From: Bog-950 sp046329515
GTDB taxonomy: Bacteria; Bacteroidota; Bacteroidia; Chitinophagales; LD1
Direction of reading: 5' to 3'
Assembly (NCBI GenBank): GCA_046329515.1
Contig: JAXLUM010000002.1
Span: forward strand, 1,116,001 to 1,180,000
Length of the DNA: 64,000 bases
A program made the position numbers and the translations under genes. The notes under the pieces were generated by a model that did not search any database, was not told the origin of the DNA, and saw nothing but the letters and a program-made list of their open reading frames with translations. Positions within the stretch are counted from its first letter, which is position 1. Each line of letters opens with the position of its first letter. Below, piece by piece: positions 1 through 8,440 of the stretch.

Positions 1-1189
1 CACCGCTAACCACTAACACATTTTTTATGCTGTTCGAATCCAAAAAGCGCATAAAATCTTCCCGCTCTTCGGGGAAAGCATTCCAATACATGCCAAAACC
101 CCATGCCATATGAAAGCCGAACCAGTTTTTATAGTGCATATGTTGCAGCTTCAATCCGGCATCAGTAAGTTTTCTACAAGCGCCATTTAACGGTACTCCG
201 CTTACTATAAACTTCCAATCTGCCTTACTGTTTTTAATCCCTTCTTTCAGCCAATCCATTTGTGTTTTGCCAAACAGCGCAAAGCCCGGCGGCGGGTCAA
301 ACACCCATTTTTTCTTTTTGGTATCGTAACGGAACGCATCGCGGCAAGGGTTCATTCTATCACTGTTACGGTCTATTACAAAAAACTCCGCATTACCCAG
401 TTTAAAGGAGTGATGTATGGCTTTCGATGTATCGGGCAAATTGTAATGGGGAAAAAATTCCGCATAGCCGCGAATCACATTCTCTCTCCACGAATCAGGA
501 AAAGTGTCAGCCGTCATATTATTACAAACCTTGCCCTTAGTTATGGTGCACACCATATCGTTCTTGCAATATCTGCCACCGCTGGCGCCCACATAGTCGT
601 CATCGTCATATACATAATCCATGGGCATGGTGTAAAGCATTTGCTTCATCACTTTTTCATCATAACGCCGGCGGTAGCTTCTGGCCATACCTTCCATATC
701 CTTTGAATAATCCGGCGAAAGCATATAATCGGGATAGGTAAAATCGCCGGTATGCATTAAAAAATATGGGTTGTGTTTCGGCATTACATCAAACACCTTC
801 ATATTGGCAGTTTCCTGGCAGCTGCCTGTTACAAAAACGTAATCGCCTTTTTCGCCTTCCTTCGGAAAGGTCCTGAACCATCCATGTATCGTATCCTCCT
901 TACCCTCAAACAAAATGCGGTAATAATAAATGCTGTTTGGTTTAAGGTTGCTCAAGGCCAGTATTATGCTTTTGTCTTTCAGGCTGTCGGTTAAGCCGCT
1001 AAAAGGAGTTTCATTTTTCAGGTCGGCTGTTTCGCTTAATTCTATTATTACTTTGCCGCACTGCTGGCTGCGCAGGTAAACTTTAGCGCTGTTGGAAGTT
1101 ACAGCACCAAACACAGGTCCATGCGTTATATATTGCGCAAAAATTGAAGCGCTTAAAAAAGAGAGGGTAAACAAAAGGGTAAGCCTCAT
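1..1189 (-). CDS. PhoD-like metallophosphatase, secreted (3' end off window)
   Basis: The minus-strand frame is open from ATG at 1189 to the window edge, 396 codons without a stop. It starts with a signal peptide (MRLTLLFTLSFLSASIFAQ) followed by HGPVFGAVTSNSAKVYLR, typical of the N-terminal domain of PhoD-like alkaline phosphatases. Metal-site motifs of the family follow: GSC near residue 122, HTGD near 146 and YVYDDDDYV further on. The product is probably a periplasmic or outer-surface phosphomonoesterase or phosphodiesterase; the substrate cannot be read from sequence. A second PhoD-like gene lies at 37584. The next gene (1253) is divergent, leaving only about 60 bases for both promoters. 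Family assignment is fairly safe; the C-terminus is not visible. Confidence 0.8.
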   Translation of the reverse strand, partial: MRLTLLFTLSFLSASIFAQYITHGPVFGAVTSNSAKVYLRSQQCGKVIIELSETADLKNETPFSGLTDSLKDKSIILALSNLKPNSIYYYRILFEGKEDTIHGWFRTFPKEGEKGDYVFVTGSCQETANMKVFDVMPKHNPYFLMHTGDFTYPDYMLSPDYSKDMEGMARSYRRRYDEKVMKQMLYTMPMDYVYDDDDYVGASGGRYCKNDMVCTITKGKVCNNMTADTFPDSWRENVIRGYAEFFPHYNLPDTSKAIHHSFKLGNAEFFVIDRNSDRMNPCRDAFRYDTKKKKWVFDPPPGFALFGKTQMDWLKEGIKNSKADWKFIVSGVPLNGACRKLTDAGLKLQHMHYKNWFGFHMAWGFGMYWNAFPEEREDFMRFLDSNSIKNVLVVSG

Positions 1190-1252
1190 AAGCCGGGGGT
1201 AAATAAGGAGTTAAAGAAAACCGCTATTTTGGTGGAAGCGAAAGAAGTAAAA

Positions 1253-2002
1253 ATGAGCAAGAGCGTATATGAAAAAATGGTAAAGTGCGGGCACACCCGT
1301 CTTGCCGTTTTAGTGGACCCCGATAAGCAGACGGAAGATAGCCTAATGCGCCTAATACAACAGGCAGAGAATTGTAAGGCCGATTTCTTTTTTGTGGGCG
1401 GTAGCTTGTTAGTAAAAGACGCTTTTGAAAAAACGGTTAAGAGTATAAAGCAACAAAGCAAACTGCCGGTGGTTATTTTCCCCGGCAACAACTATCAATT
1501 AAGTAATGAAGCGGATGCTATTTTACTGTTAAGCCTTATTAGCGGGCGCAATGCTGAATACCTGATTGGGCAGCATGTTGCTGCTGCCGCCGCGCTCAAA
1601 AAATCGAAGCTGGAAATTATACCTACAGGTTACATGCTTATTGATGGCGGAAGAATTTCAACCACATCCTACATTACGCAAACCGTGCCTATACCTGCTG
1701 ATAAAACAGACGTGGCAGTAGCTACCGCGCTTGCCGGCGAAATGCTGGGCATGAAAGCCATTTACCTGGAAGCAGGTAGCGGTGCTCATCATTCAGTTAG
1801 TGCCAAAATGATAAAGCAGGTAAAGCAAAACATTGCGGGACCTTTAATTGTTGGTGGAGGTATTAAAACAGGCGAACAGGCCGAAGAAATTAGCCGTGCC
1901 GGTGCTGATATAATTGTGATAGGAAATATTTTGGAGAAAGAACCTGAAGCCTTAATGGAAATTGCATTGGGCGTTAAGTGGGCAGATAAAAGCAGTTTAT
2001 GA
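1253..2002 (+). CDS. Geranylgeranylglyceryl/heptaprenylglyceryl phosphate synthase family protein
   Basis: A TIM-barrel prenyltransferase of the GGGPS/PcrB family, which joins a polyprenyl diphosphate to sn-glycerol 1-phosphate to make an ether lipid precursor. Visible family marks are VDPDKQ near the N-terminus, the YLEAGSGA phosphate-binding segment and IVGGGIKT followed by GADIIVIGN near the C-terminus. ATG at 1253 (MSKSVYEKM) is chosen over a TTG at 1229 because the extra eight residues lie outside the fold. The stop overlaps the rsgA start by four bases (ATGA), so the two are probably co-translated. Prenyl chain length cannot be deduced from what I can see. The physiological role in Bacteroidota is not well settled. 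Confidence 0.85.
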   Translation: MSKSVYEKMVKCGHTRLAVLVDPDKQTEDSLMRLIQQAENCKADFFFVGGSLLVKDAFEKTVKSIKQQSKLPVVIFPGNNYQLSNEADAILLLSLISGRNAEYLIGQHVAAAAALKKSKLEIIPTGYMLIDGGRISTTSYITQTVPIPADKTDVAVATALAGEMLGMKAIYLEAGSGAHHSVSAKMIKQVKQNIAGPLIVGGGIKTGEQAEEISRAGADIIVIGNILEKEPEALMEIALGVKWADKSSL

Positions 2003-2937
2003 AAGGGGTAGTTGCCAAATCAACAGGTAGTTGGTATGAAGTTAAAACGGAAGGAGGCGAACTGATAAAGTGCCGCTTGAAAGGCATTTTTCGTTTAGAT
2101 GAATCAAAAGAGAAAGACAGCAACCCCGTAGCCGTTGGCGATAAGGTGGAACTGGAAGAAGGCGATGGCGGCGAAGCCTGGGTAATAAGCAAAATTGAAC
2201 CACGCGAAAACTATATCGTACGCTCCTCGCCCAAACATAAAGGGGCACGTCAAATTATTGCCGCTAATGTGGACCAATGCCTGCTGATAGTTACTATGGC
2301 TAATCCACGAACTTCCACCGGGTTTATTGATAGGTTTTTAATTACTGCCGAAGCTTACCACATACCAACTACGCTTGTATTTAATAAGCAGGATTTGCTG
2401 GACGCTAAAACACAAGGCAAGCAGGATTACGTAGCACGCATTTATAATCGCATTGGCTACCCCACTGTTTTTACTTCAGCCAAAACGCAGGAGCATCTGG
2501 GTGAAATTAAAAGTGTAATGAAGGGTAAAACTTCATTGATTTCCGGCCACTCCGGGGTAGGCAAATCTTCCCTGCTTAATTTGTTGGCGCCCGAGTTGAA
2601 CCTGCGTACGGATGAAATTTCAAAGTTTAGCGGTAAGGGCATGCATACCACAACGTTTGCCGAAATGCATTTTCTGGAATTTGGTGCGCGTGTAATTGAT
2701 ACGCCCGGCATTAAGGAGTTTGGTATTCTCGACTTTAAACCCGAAGAAATTTCGCATTACTATATTGAAATGCGCGAGGTGCTGAACAATTGTAAGTTCA
2801 ATAACTGCCTGCATGAAAATGAACCTGGCTGCGCTGTGAAAAAGGCATACGATGAAGGTAAGATATCAGAGGAGCGCTACCTTAATTACCTGAACATAAT
2901 GCACGACTATAAGGCCAATTACAAGCATTGGGAATAA
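1999..2937 (+). CDS. rsgA: Ribosome small subunit-dependent GTPase A
   Basis: A circularly permuted GTPase acting in late 30S ribosomal subunit maturation. The order of motifs is diagnostic: an N-terminal OB-fold (about 1-65), G4 NKQD at 129-132, then the P-loop GHSGVGKSS at 183-191, G3 DTPG at 234-237, and a C-terminal zinc-binding domain with Cys265, Cys270, His272 and Cys278. Its 312 residues are the usual family length. The start overlaps the upstream GGGPS stop by four bases, suggesting translational coupling, although the functional link between the two products is not obvious. Nothing is missing or truncated. Confidence 0.95.
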   Translation: MKGVVAKSTGSWYEVKTEGGELIKCRLKGIFRLDESKEKDSNPVAVGDKVELEEGDGGEAWVISKIEPRENYIVRSSPKHKGARQIIAANVDQCLLIVTMANPRTSTGFIDRFLITAEAYHIPTTLVFNKQDLLDAKTQGKQDYVARIYNRIGYPTVFTSAKTQEHLGEIKSVMKGKTSLISGHSGVGKSSLLNLLAPELNLRTDEISKFSGKGMHTTTFAEMHFLEFGARVIDTPGIKEFGILDFKPEEISHYYIEMREVLNNCKFNNCLHENEPGCAVKKAYDEGKISEERYLNYLNIMHDYKANYKHWE

Positions 2938-3098
2938 CACAAACAACCAGGTAGAAACCCAGGCACATAGAAGTTGCTTTTAAAAATCTTCTTTCGTTGT
3001 TTTATTTTTCCTGTGTTTCTTATATGCCTATGTGGTTAAAAATTCAAACAACAAGGTTAAAGGTTTAGTATTCAGATATTCGTATTTAGTATTTAATT

Positions 3099-3551
3099 AT
3101 GAGAGTTACCATTCAACGCGTTTCGGAAGCTTCAGTTACTATTGAGGGCAAGGTGAAGTCCCAAATAGGTTTGGGCTTATTGGTGCTTGCCGGCTTTGAG
3201 GAAGGAGATGCTAAAGAAGATTTGGAATGGATGAGTGGCAAACTGGCTAATCTTAGAATATTTCAGGATGAGAATGGCCAAATGAATTTATCGGTGAAGG
3301 ATGTTGGTGGAGATATAATTGTGGTATCGCAGTTTACGCTACACGCCATGACTAAAAAAGGAAATCGTCCTTCTTTTATTCGTGCTGCGCGGCCTGAACA
3401 AGCCATACCGCTTTACGAAAGCTTTGTAAAAATGGTAGAGAAGGAGTTGGGTAAACCGATTGGAACCGGAGAGTTTGGCGCAGATATGAAGGTGGCATTG
3501 ATCAATGATGGACCTGTAACCATTAATATAGATTCAAAGAATAAAGAGTAG
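3099..3551 (+). CDS. dtd: D-aminoacyl-tRNA deacylase
   Basis: Removes D-amino acids (and glycine mischarged on tRNA-Ala) from tRNAs, acting in the cytoplasm. The 150-residue length fits DTD. Both hallmark motifs are present: SQFTL in the middle and NDGPVTI near the C-terminus (the NxGPVT active-site loop), together with the typical start MRVTIQRVSEASVTI. It sits 160 bases after rsgA and one base before the PaiB-like gene, so it likely shares a transcript with the latter. Confidence 0.95.
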   Translation: MRVTIQRVSEASVTIEGKVKSQIGLGLLVLAGFEEGDAKEDLEWMSGKLANLRIFQDENGQMNLSVKDVGGDIIVVSQFTLHAMTKKGNRPSFIRAARPEQAIPLYESFVKMVEKELGKPIGTGEFGADMKVALINDGPVTINIDSKNKE

Positions 3552-3552
3552 C

Positions 3553-4188
3553 ATGTACATTCCTAAACACTACGAGGAGAAGGACCTGAAGGAAGTTGAA
3601 GCCCTGGTGCGCGAGTTTGGCTTTGCTACATTGATAAGTACTGTAGAGGGCAAACCATGGGCTACGCACCTACCATTGGAATTGGGAATAACTACAGAAG
3701 GCATATGGTTGTTGCATGGCCACATAAGCCGGGTAAATCCGCAGTATAAAGGCTTCAGTAATGAGGTAGAAGTGCTGGCTATTTTTATGGGCCCACACAC
3801 CTATGTGTCACCAAGTTGGTATAGCAAACCCAATGTGCCTACCTGGAATTACAAGGCTGTCCATTTGTATGGCAAACCACGCATACTTGAGGGGGTTGAA
3901 CTGGAAGAGCGCTTGAAGAGCTTGATGAGCCGCTATGAAAATGCGCATGCCGAAAAACCTTTGGCGTACGAAGATGTACCGCAAAAAGTAAAAGAAACAG
4001 ACCTGCGCGGATTAATCGGTTTTGAAATTGAGGTGACAAAAATTGAAGCGGCTAGTAAACTAAGCCAGAACCGTGATGCAGAAAGCCATGCGAATATTAT
4101 AAACGAACTAAAGCACATGGATGCCTACGATGCAAAACGCATTGCAGAAGAAATGGAGAAAAGGGCCAAAAATTCATCGGATGAATAA
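3553..4188 (+). CDS. PaiB-like FMN-binding split-barrel protein
   Basis: Resembles the PaiB family (annotated as FMN-binding negative transcriptional regulators): start MYIPKHYEEKD, the segment GFATLISTVEGKPWATHLPL, and the middle block PSWYSKPNVPTWNYKAVH, all characteristic. At 211 residues it has full family length. PaiB of Bacillus represses sporulation and protease genes, but most members are uncharacterised and could be flavin-dependent oxidoreductases or flavin carriers instead. The ATG lies just after the dtd stop (one base between), so the two are almost certainly an operon. Confidence 0.8.
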   Translation: MYIPKHYEEKDLKEVEALVREFGFATLISTVEGKPWATHLPLELGITTEGIWLLHGHISRVNPQYKGFSNEVEVLAIFMGPHTYVSPSWYSKPNVPTWNYKAVHLYGKPRILEGVELEERLKSLMSRYENAHAEKPLAYEDVPQKVKETDLRGLIGFEIEVTKIEAASKLSQNRDAESHANIINELKHMDAYDAKRIAEEMEKRAKNSSDE

Positions 4189-4257
4189 GCGCTCCAATTT
4201 TTTAGTTAATCTCTATTTCTATTCATCCAATGAATACGGAACAAACAAAAAGCGACT

Positions 4258-4584
4258 ATGACCATTGAACAAGCCCAACAAACAGTAGACAGCTGGATTA
4301 AAACCACCGGTGTGCGTTACTTTAACGAGTTAACCAATATGGCCATGCTTACCGAAGAAGTAGGAGAGGTGGCGCGCATAATGGCAAGGCAATACGGCGA
4401 GCAAAGTTTTAAAGAAAGCGACAAGCAAAAGGAACTGAGCGATGAACTGGCCGATGTGCTTTTCGTGCTCATTTGCATTGCCAACCAAACGGGCGTAAAC
4501 CTAACCGAAGCCCTTCAGAAAAACCTGGATAAAAAAACGAAACGCGATGCTGACCGGCATGCCAATAACGAAAAACTGAAGTAG
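4258..4584 (+). CDS. MazG-like nucleotide pyrophosphohydrolase
   Basis: A small all-alpha nucleotide pyrophosphohydrolase of 108 residues. The metal-binding motifs of the MazG/dUTPase-like superfamily are visible: EEVGE in the first helix pair and DELADVLFVLICIANQTG in the second (EExxE ... ExxD). Such proteins hydrolyse NTPs to NMP and pyrophosphate and clear non-canonical nucleotides; the specific substrate is unknown. It follows the PaiB-like gene by 69 bases and converges on the secreted-protein gene at 4587. Confidence 0.85.
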   Translation: MTIEQAQQTVDSWIKTTGVRYFNELTNMAMLTEEVGEVARIMARQYGEQSFKESDKQKELSDELADVLFVLICIANQTGVNLTEALQKNLDKKTKRDADRHANNEKLK

Positions 4585-4586
4585 CC

Positions 4587-5111
4587 TTATTCCTTTTTAA
4601 AAATGAGAATGCCCACCGAGTAAAAATGGAAACCGCCCTGGTAACTGTGGTCGTTTAGTTTTACCTGTATTACCATGTTTTCGTAACCTTTTTGTGCCGT
4701 TCCTTTAGCGGCGATAAAATTGGTAAAAGTTTTAAGGCCCTCTTTACCTTCAGTGGGTATTAGGGTGCAGCACTTCAATGAAACGGCCTTTACTTTTTGC
4801 ACCAGCAACTTATAAAATGCTTCAGCTGTTGCTTTGTCATCAAAGCTTTCAAAACGCACAATCAGCGTCAGGTTTTTATCGCTGGGCAGGTTTTGGGCAA
4901 TTATTGTTTCTGCCGCTCCTTCAAGGTTTACCTTACTCTTCCACGAAAAGCGGGTGCTGTCACCTTGCATATACTCCTTCGCCCCTTTAAGGCTTTCAAA
5001 CTGCGCAGGGTAGGCGGCAACTAATGCCGCCAATTGTGCATCAAAACCGGTTTGCGCATGCAATGCGGCAATTCCGCAAACGCATAAAATAAAAACAACA
5101 AGGCGCTTCAT
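4587..5111 (-). CDS. Secreted protein of unknown function
   Basis: 174 residues with a clear signal peptide (MKRLVVFILCVCGIAALHAQ). I do not recognise the mature domain; it is mixed alpha/beta, contains a CC pair (KCCTLIP) and ends in FYSVGILIFKKE. Its ATG overlaps the stop of the upstream triple-repeat gene by one base (TAATG), a typical re-initiation arrangement, so the two secreted products are made together and may work together. It ends three bases beyond the convergent MazG-like gene. Confidence 0.75.
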   Translation of the reverse strand: MKRLVVFILCVCGIAALHAQTGFDAQLAALVAAYPAQFESLKGAKEYMQGDSTRFSWKSKVNLEGAAETIIAQNLPSDKNLTLIVRFESFDDKATAEAFYKLLVQKVKAVSLKCCTLIPTEGKEGLKTFTNFIAAKGTAQKGYENMVIQVKLNDHSYQGGFHFYSVGILIFKKE

Positions 5112-6277
5112 TAATACAAACTTACGTTAGTCTTATTTATAATGAAATAAATATCGTGTGTAGGACGCATGTCCTGAGGCATATAATTGTTCTCGCTTGC
5201 CGGTATGCGCAGTATGTACTTATCATCAAACTCGGCTATTTTATAAGCCGTATAGTTGTTTAACTGCTGGCGGTGCTTATCACGCGAATCAAAGGTTGAA
5301 ATACCATAAGGCCAGTTGGCTTCTTTGCTGTAAACCAGCACATCATCGTATTCGCTTCCCAGCTGGCTTTTTAAGGTATAAGTAAATCCGCTGTTTGCCA
5401 GGTCAAATGTTGAATACATTCCACCGGTTGAATTAATAGTGGCCTTAATTCCCTTATTGCCGTAGGTGTTATTAGAGGAACCCCCATCCATCCGGGCTCC
5501 TGTAGTGCCTATTACAAAGTAAAAGTCGTAATCGGCGCGCATGTTATAAGGCATATGCTTGTTTTCATCTGCCGGAACTTTCAATAAATACTTTCCGTCA
5601 AATTCAGCTACTTTATAAACCACGTAATCATTCATTTTAGTGCGCACCTTGTCGCGCGCATCCAAGGTGGCTATGCCTGCCGGCCAGGCGCTTTCTTTTG
5701 CGGTCTTTACAATGTCGTAATAGCTGCCTGAAGCCACGCGCTTAATTTCTGAAACAGCTTCTGAGGTGCCCTCAATATCATAGGTGGAATACAAATCGCC
5801 TGAATCGGTAATTTTCATTCGTACACCCTTCTGTGCGCTTACGGTGGTTCCGCTATAGGTTTGAACGCCCGTTTTGCCTATAACGAAATAAAAGTCGTGC
5901 GGGCTTTGCATGTTGTAGGGCATGCTTTTGTTTTCTGCCGCAGGTATTTTCAGCAGAACCATATTATCGAACTCTGCCACCTTATAAGCCACGTATTCAT
6001 TAATTTTTGTGCGCAGGGCATCGCGGCCATCCAGGGTACTAATGCCGCTGGGCCAGTTGCTTTCATTGCTGTATTTTATAATATCGCTGAACTCGGAAGT
6101 TGAAACCGCCACCACCACAGCGCTCTTTGCTGCGGAGTTATCATCCCAGTTAAAGGTGGAATATAACTCGCCTGAATCGGTAATTTTCATTCGCTGTTTG
6201 GTGCCGCTGCTTTGGGCGTCAATGCAATAGCCGGTAATTATTAGCAGTACCGCTAATACGGGTTTAAGAAGTTTCAT
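5111..6277 (-). CDS. Secreted protein with three ~115-residue repeats
   Basis: 388 residues, signal peptide MKLLKPVLAVLLIITGYCIDAQ, then three homologous modules at about 28-135, 150-260 and 277-388. Each opens with a (R)MKITDSG(E/D)LYSTF-like strand, contains NWPSGISTLDGRD (or close variants), then YVAYKVAEFD, LLKIPA, ENKSMPYNM and closes with DFYFVI. The third module is the most divergent (starts IKATINSTGGMYSTF). I recognise no named domain. The module shape suggests a repeated beta-rich binding unit in the periplasm or on the cell surface. It is the first gene of a two-gene unit with 4587. Confidence 0.75.
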   Translation of the reverse strand: MKLLKPVLAVLLIITGYCIDAQSSGTKQRMKITDSGELYSTFNWDDNSAAKSAVVVAVSTSEFSDIIKYSNESNWPSGISTLDGRDALRTKINEYVAYKVAEFDNMVLLKIPAAENKSMPYNMQSPHDFYFVIGKTGVQTYSGTTVSAQKGVRMKITDSGDLYSTYDIEGTSEAVSEIKRVASGSYYDIVKTAKESAWPAGIATLDARDKVRTKMNDYVVYKVAEFDGKYLLKVPADENKHMPYNMRADYDFYFVIGTTGARMDGGSSNNTYGNKGIKATINSTGGMYSTFDLANSGFTYTLKSQLGSEYDDVLVYSKEANWPYGISTFDSRDKHRQQLNNYTAYKIAEFDDKYILRIPASENNYMPQDMRPTHDIYFIINKTNVSLY

Positions 6278-6559
6278 GCTGCTGCTTTATGGGGTAAAAT
6301 AACAAAACTGTTAACAACCTGCTTAATGCCGGGCTTCCTATAATTCCATAAAAAAGTTTGCAGTTTAGGAAACATTACCTAAAATTGCAGTGTTATTAAC
6401 AGCGATTTATTCTCCAATAATCGTTTGGTTCCGACAAATTTTACTGTAATACTCCAAGACAACGACAAATACTTTTTAAACCCTGCGCCATAGCGCAATT
6501 GTTTTCATGATTTTTTATCATCCCTATACAACTTCATTATTCTCACCAAACCGTATTCC

Positions 6560-8134
6560 ATGTACGACATTCTTCAATTGAACGACATGATCCTCCCCGA
6601 ACTGCGGGAGATTGCCGAAAAGCTCAAAATAAAAGGAGCTGAAAAGGCAGATAAGCAAAACCTGATTTTAAAAATATTAGACGCCCAGGCCCTTAGCCCC
6701 GAGGCGCAGGCTACTGCAGAAGAAAGCCCTAAAGAAAAAGATAAGGACAAGAAGCGCACCCGCACGCGCAAGCCTATTGACCCGGACCTAAAGGGCAAAA
6801 AGACCGATAAAGAAGAGCACGCCGAAGAAGAAAAAGCAGAAGCTGCTTACACTGCACCGGCTAAAAAGGAAGAAACAGTTACTGTAAACGAAGACCCTTC
6901 TTTTGTTACCAACGAACGCAGCCAAAGCAACAACAATAACAGCGATAATAACAACGGCGGCGGCTCTGAAGAAAGAGTGCAGGACGAGCGCGGTAAAAAA
7001 GAAATATTCAGTGTAGAAGCTGATGCTATTATTGAAGGCGAAGGTGTGTTGGAAATGATGCCGGATGGCTATGGCTTCCTGCGTTCTTCTGATTACAGCT
7101 ACCTTTCTTCGCCCGATGATATTTATGTATCACCATCGCAGATTAAACTGTTTGGTTTAAAAACCGGCGATACGGTTGCAGGTTTAATTCGCCCTCCAAA
7201 ACAAGGCGAAAAGTACTTTGCCCTTTTAAAGGTAGATACCATTAACGGCCGTACACCGGAGGAAATACGCGACCGCGTTTCTTTCGATTATCTGACGCCG
7301 CTTTTCCCATACGAAAAGCTGAACCTGTTTGACTCGCCAACCAATATGACCACCCGTATTATTGACCTGTTTACCCCAATAGGTAAAGGTCAGCGTGGTA
7401 TGATTGTATCGCAGCCAAAAACAGGTAAAACCACTATACTAAAGGAGATTGCTAACGCCATTGCCACCAACCACCCTGAGGTTTACCTTATTGTGCTGTT
7501 GATTGACGAACGCCCTGAGGAAGTTACCGATATGGAACGCAGCGTTAAGGGCGAGGTTATTGCATCTACCTTCGACGAGCCTGCTGAAAAGCACGTTAAG
7601 GTTAGCGGCATTGTACTGCAAAAAGCCAAGCGTTTAGTGGAGTGTGGCCACGATGTGGTAATTCTTTTGGATTCTATTACCCGTTTAGCCCGTGCGCATA
7701 ACACGGTAGCGCCTGCATCAGGTAAAGTATTATCCGGTGGTGTGGAAGCTAACGCCATGCAAAAGCCTAAGCAATTCTTTGGCGCTGCCCGTAAAATTGA
7801 AAACGGCGGCTCATTAACTATTATCGCTACGGCCCTGGTGGATACCGGCTCTAAAATGGATGAGGTTATCTTCGAAGAATTCAAAGGTACCGGCAACATG
7901 GAATTACAATTGGAGCGCAAGTTGAGCAACAAGCGTATTTACCCTGCTATCGACATCGTTTCTTCATCAACCCGCCGCGACGACCTGTTGCTGGGCAAGG
8001 AAGTAGTAAAACGTATGTATGTGCTGCGTAACCACATTGCCGATATGACTGCCGAGGAGGCCATGAACTTCCTGAAACAGCAAATGAATGGTACCAAGAG
8101 CAACGAAGAGTTCCTGGTGGCTATGAACAACTAA
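6560..8134 (+). CDS. rho: Transcription termination factor Rho with long disordered insertion
   Basis: Hexameric RNA helicase that terminates transcription. N-terminal Rho_N helices occupy about 1-45. Residues about 46-150 form an insertion rich in Lys/Glu and then in Asn/Ser (several NNNN-type stretches near 123-135), absent from short Rho proteins but usual in Bacteroidota. The RNA-binding cold-shock-like domain follows (GEGVLEMMPDGYGFLRS), then the ATPase domain with P-loop QPKTGKT at 285-291, DERPEEVTDM, and the DSITRLARA segment. At 524 residues it is complete. Upstream 280 bases contain no gene. The insertion is predicted to be disordered and may promote condensate formation or RNA binding, an inference from reports on Bacteroides Rho. 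Confidence 0.97.
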   Translation: MYDILQLNDMILPELREIAEKLKIKGAEKADKQNLILKILDAQALSPEAQATAEESPKEKDKDKKRTRTRKPIDPDLKGKKTDKEEHAEEEKAEAAYTAPAKKEETVTVNEDPSFVTNERSQSNNNNSDNNNGGGSEERVQDERGKKEIFSVEADAIIEGEGVLEMMPDGYGFLRSSDYSYLSSPDDIYVSPSQIKLFGLKTGDTVAGLIRPPKQGEKYFALLKVDTINGRTPEEIRDRVSFDYLTPLFPYEKLNLFDSPTNMTTRIIDLFTPIGKGQRGMIVSQPKTGKTTILKEIANAIATNHPEVYLIVLLIDERPEEVTDMERSVKGEVIASTFDEPAEKHVKVSGIVLQKAKRLVECGHDVVILLDSITRLARAHNTVAPASGKVLSGGVEANAMQKPKQFFGAARKIENGGSLTIIATALVDTGSKMDEVIFEEFKGTGNMELQLERKLSNKRIYPAIDIVSSSTRRDDLLLGKEVVKRMYVLRNHIADMTAEEAMNFLKQQMNGTKSNEEFLVAMNN

Positions 8135-8223
8135 TTAGCCTGCTGGCAGCCGATTTTAACTGCTGTTACCCGCTTTTTAGCGTAAAAAGCCCTGTTAATG
8201 CGCATTTATAGCGCATTTTAGGG

Positions 8224-8253
8224 TTGTAATTGTGAGAAAATGGGATACTTTTG
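8224..8253 (+). promoter_or_regulatory. Bacteroidota-type promoter of rpmH-rnpA-yidD
   Basis: TTG at 8224-8226, a 19-base spacer, then TACTTTTG at 8246-8253. This matches the Bacteroidota primary sigma factor pattern TTG-N19-TAnnTTTG exactly and lies about 31 bases before the rpmH ATG, giving a short leader. Confidence 0.75.
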
Positions 8254-8284
8254 CCGTCCCTTTAACGAAAAGAAATAAGTTTAT

Positions 8285-8440
8285 ATGAAACGGACATTTC
8301 AACCAAGCCGCAGAAAGAGAAAGAACAAACACGGCTTCAGAGAAAGAATGAGCACCAAAAATGGAAGAAAAGTTCTTGCACGCAGAAGAGCACGCGGAAG
8401 AAAGAAACTCAGCGTTTCATCCGAGAAGAGACTTAAGTAG
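8285..8440 (+). CDS. rpmH: 50S ribosomal protein L34
   Basis: A 51-residue highly basic protein starting MKRTFQPSRRKRKNKHGF and continuing RMSTKNGRKVLARRRARGRK, the signature of L34, a component of the large ribosomal subunit. It follows the strong promoter at 8224 and precedes rnpA, the conserved bacterial order. The last 80 bases of this gene also encode, in the +1 frame, the putative start of rnpA. Confidence 0.97.
   Translation: MKRTFQPSRRKRKNKHGFRERMSTKNGRKVLARRRARGRKKLSVSSEKRLK

Noticed and set aside
260..994. Two plus-strand open frames at the start of the window.
   Set aside because: They lie opposite the well-supported PhoD-like gene on the minus strand and have no coding features of their own.
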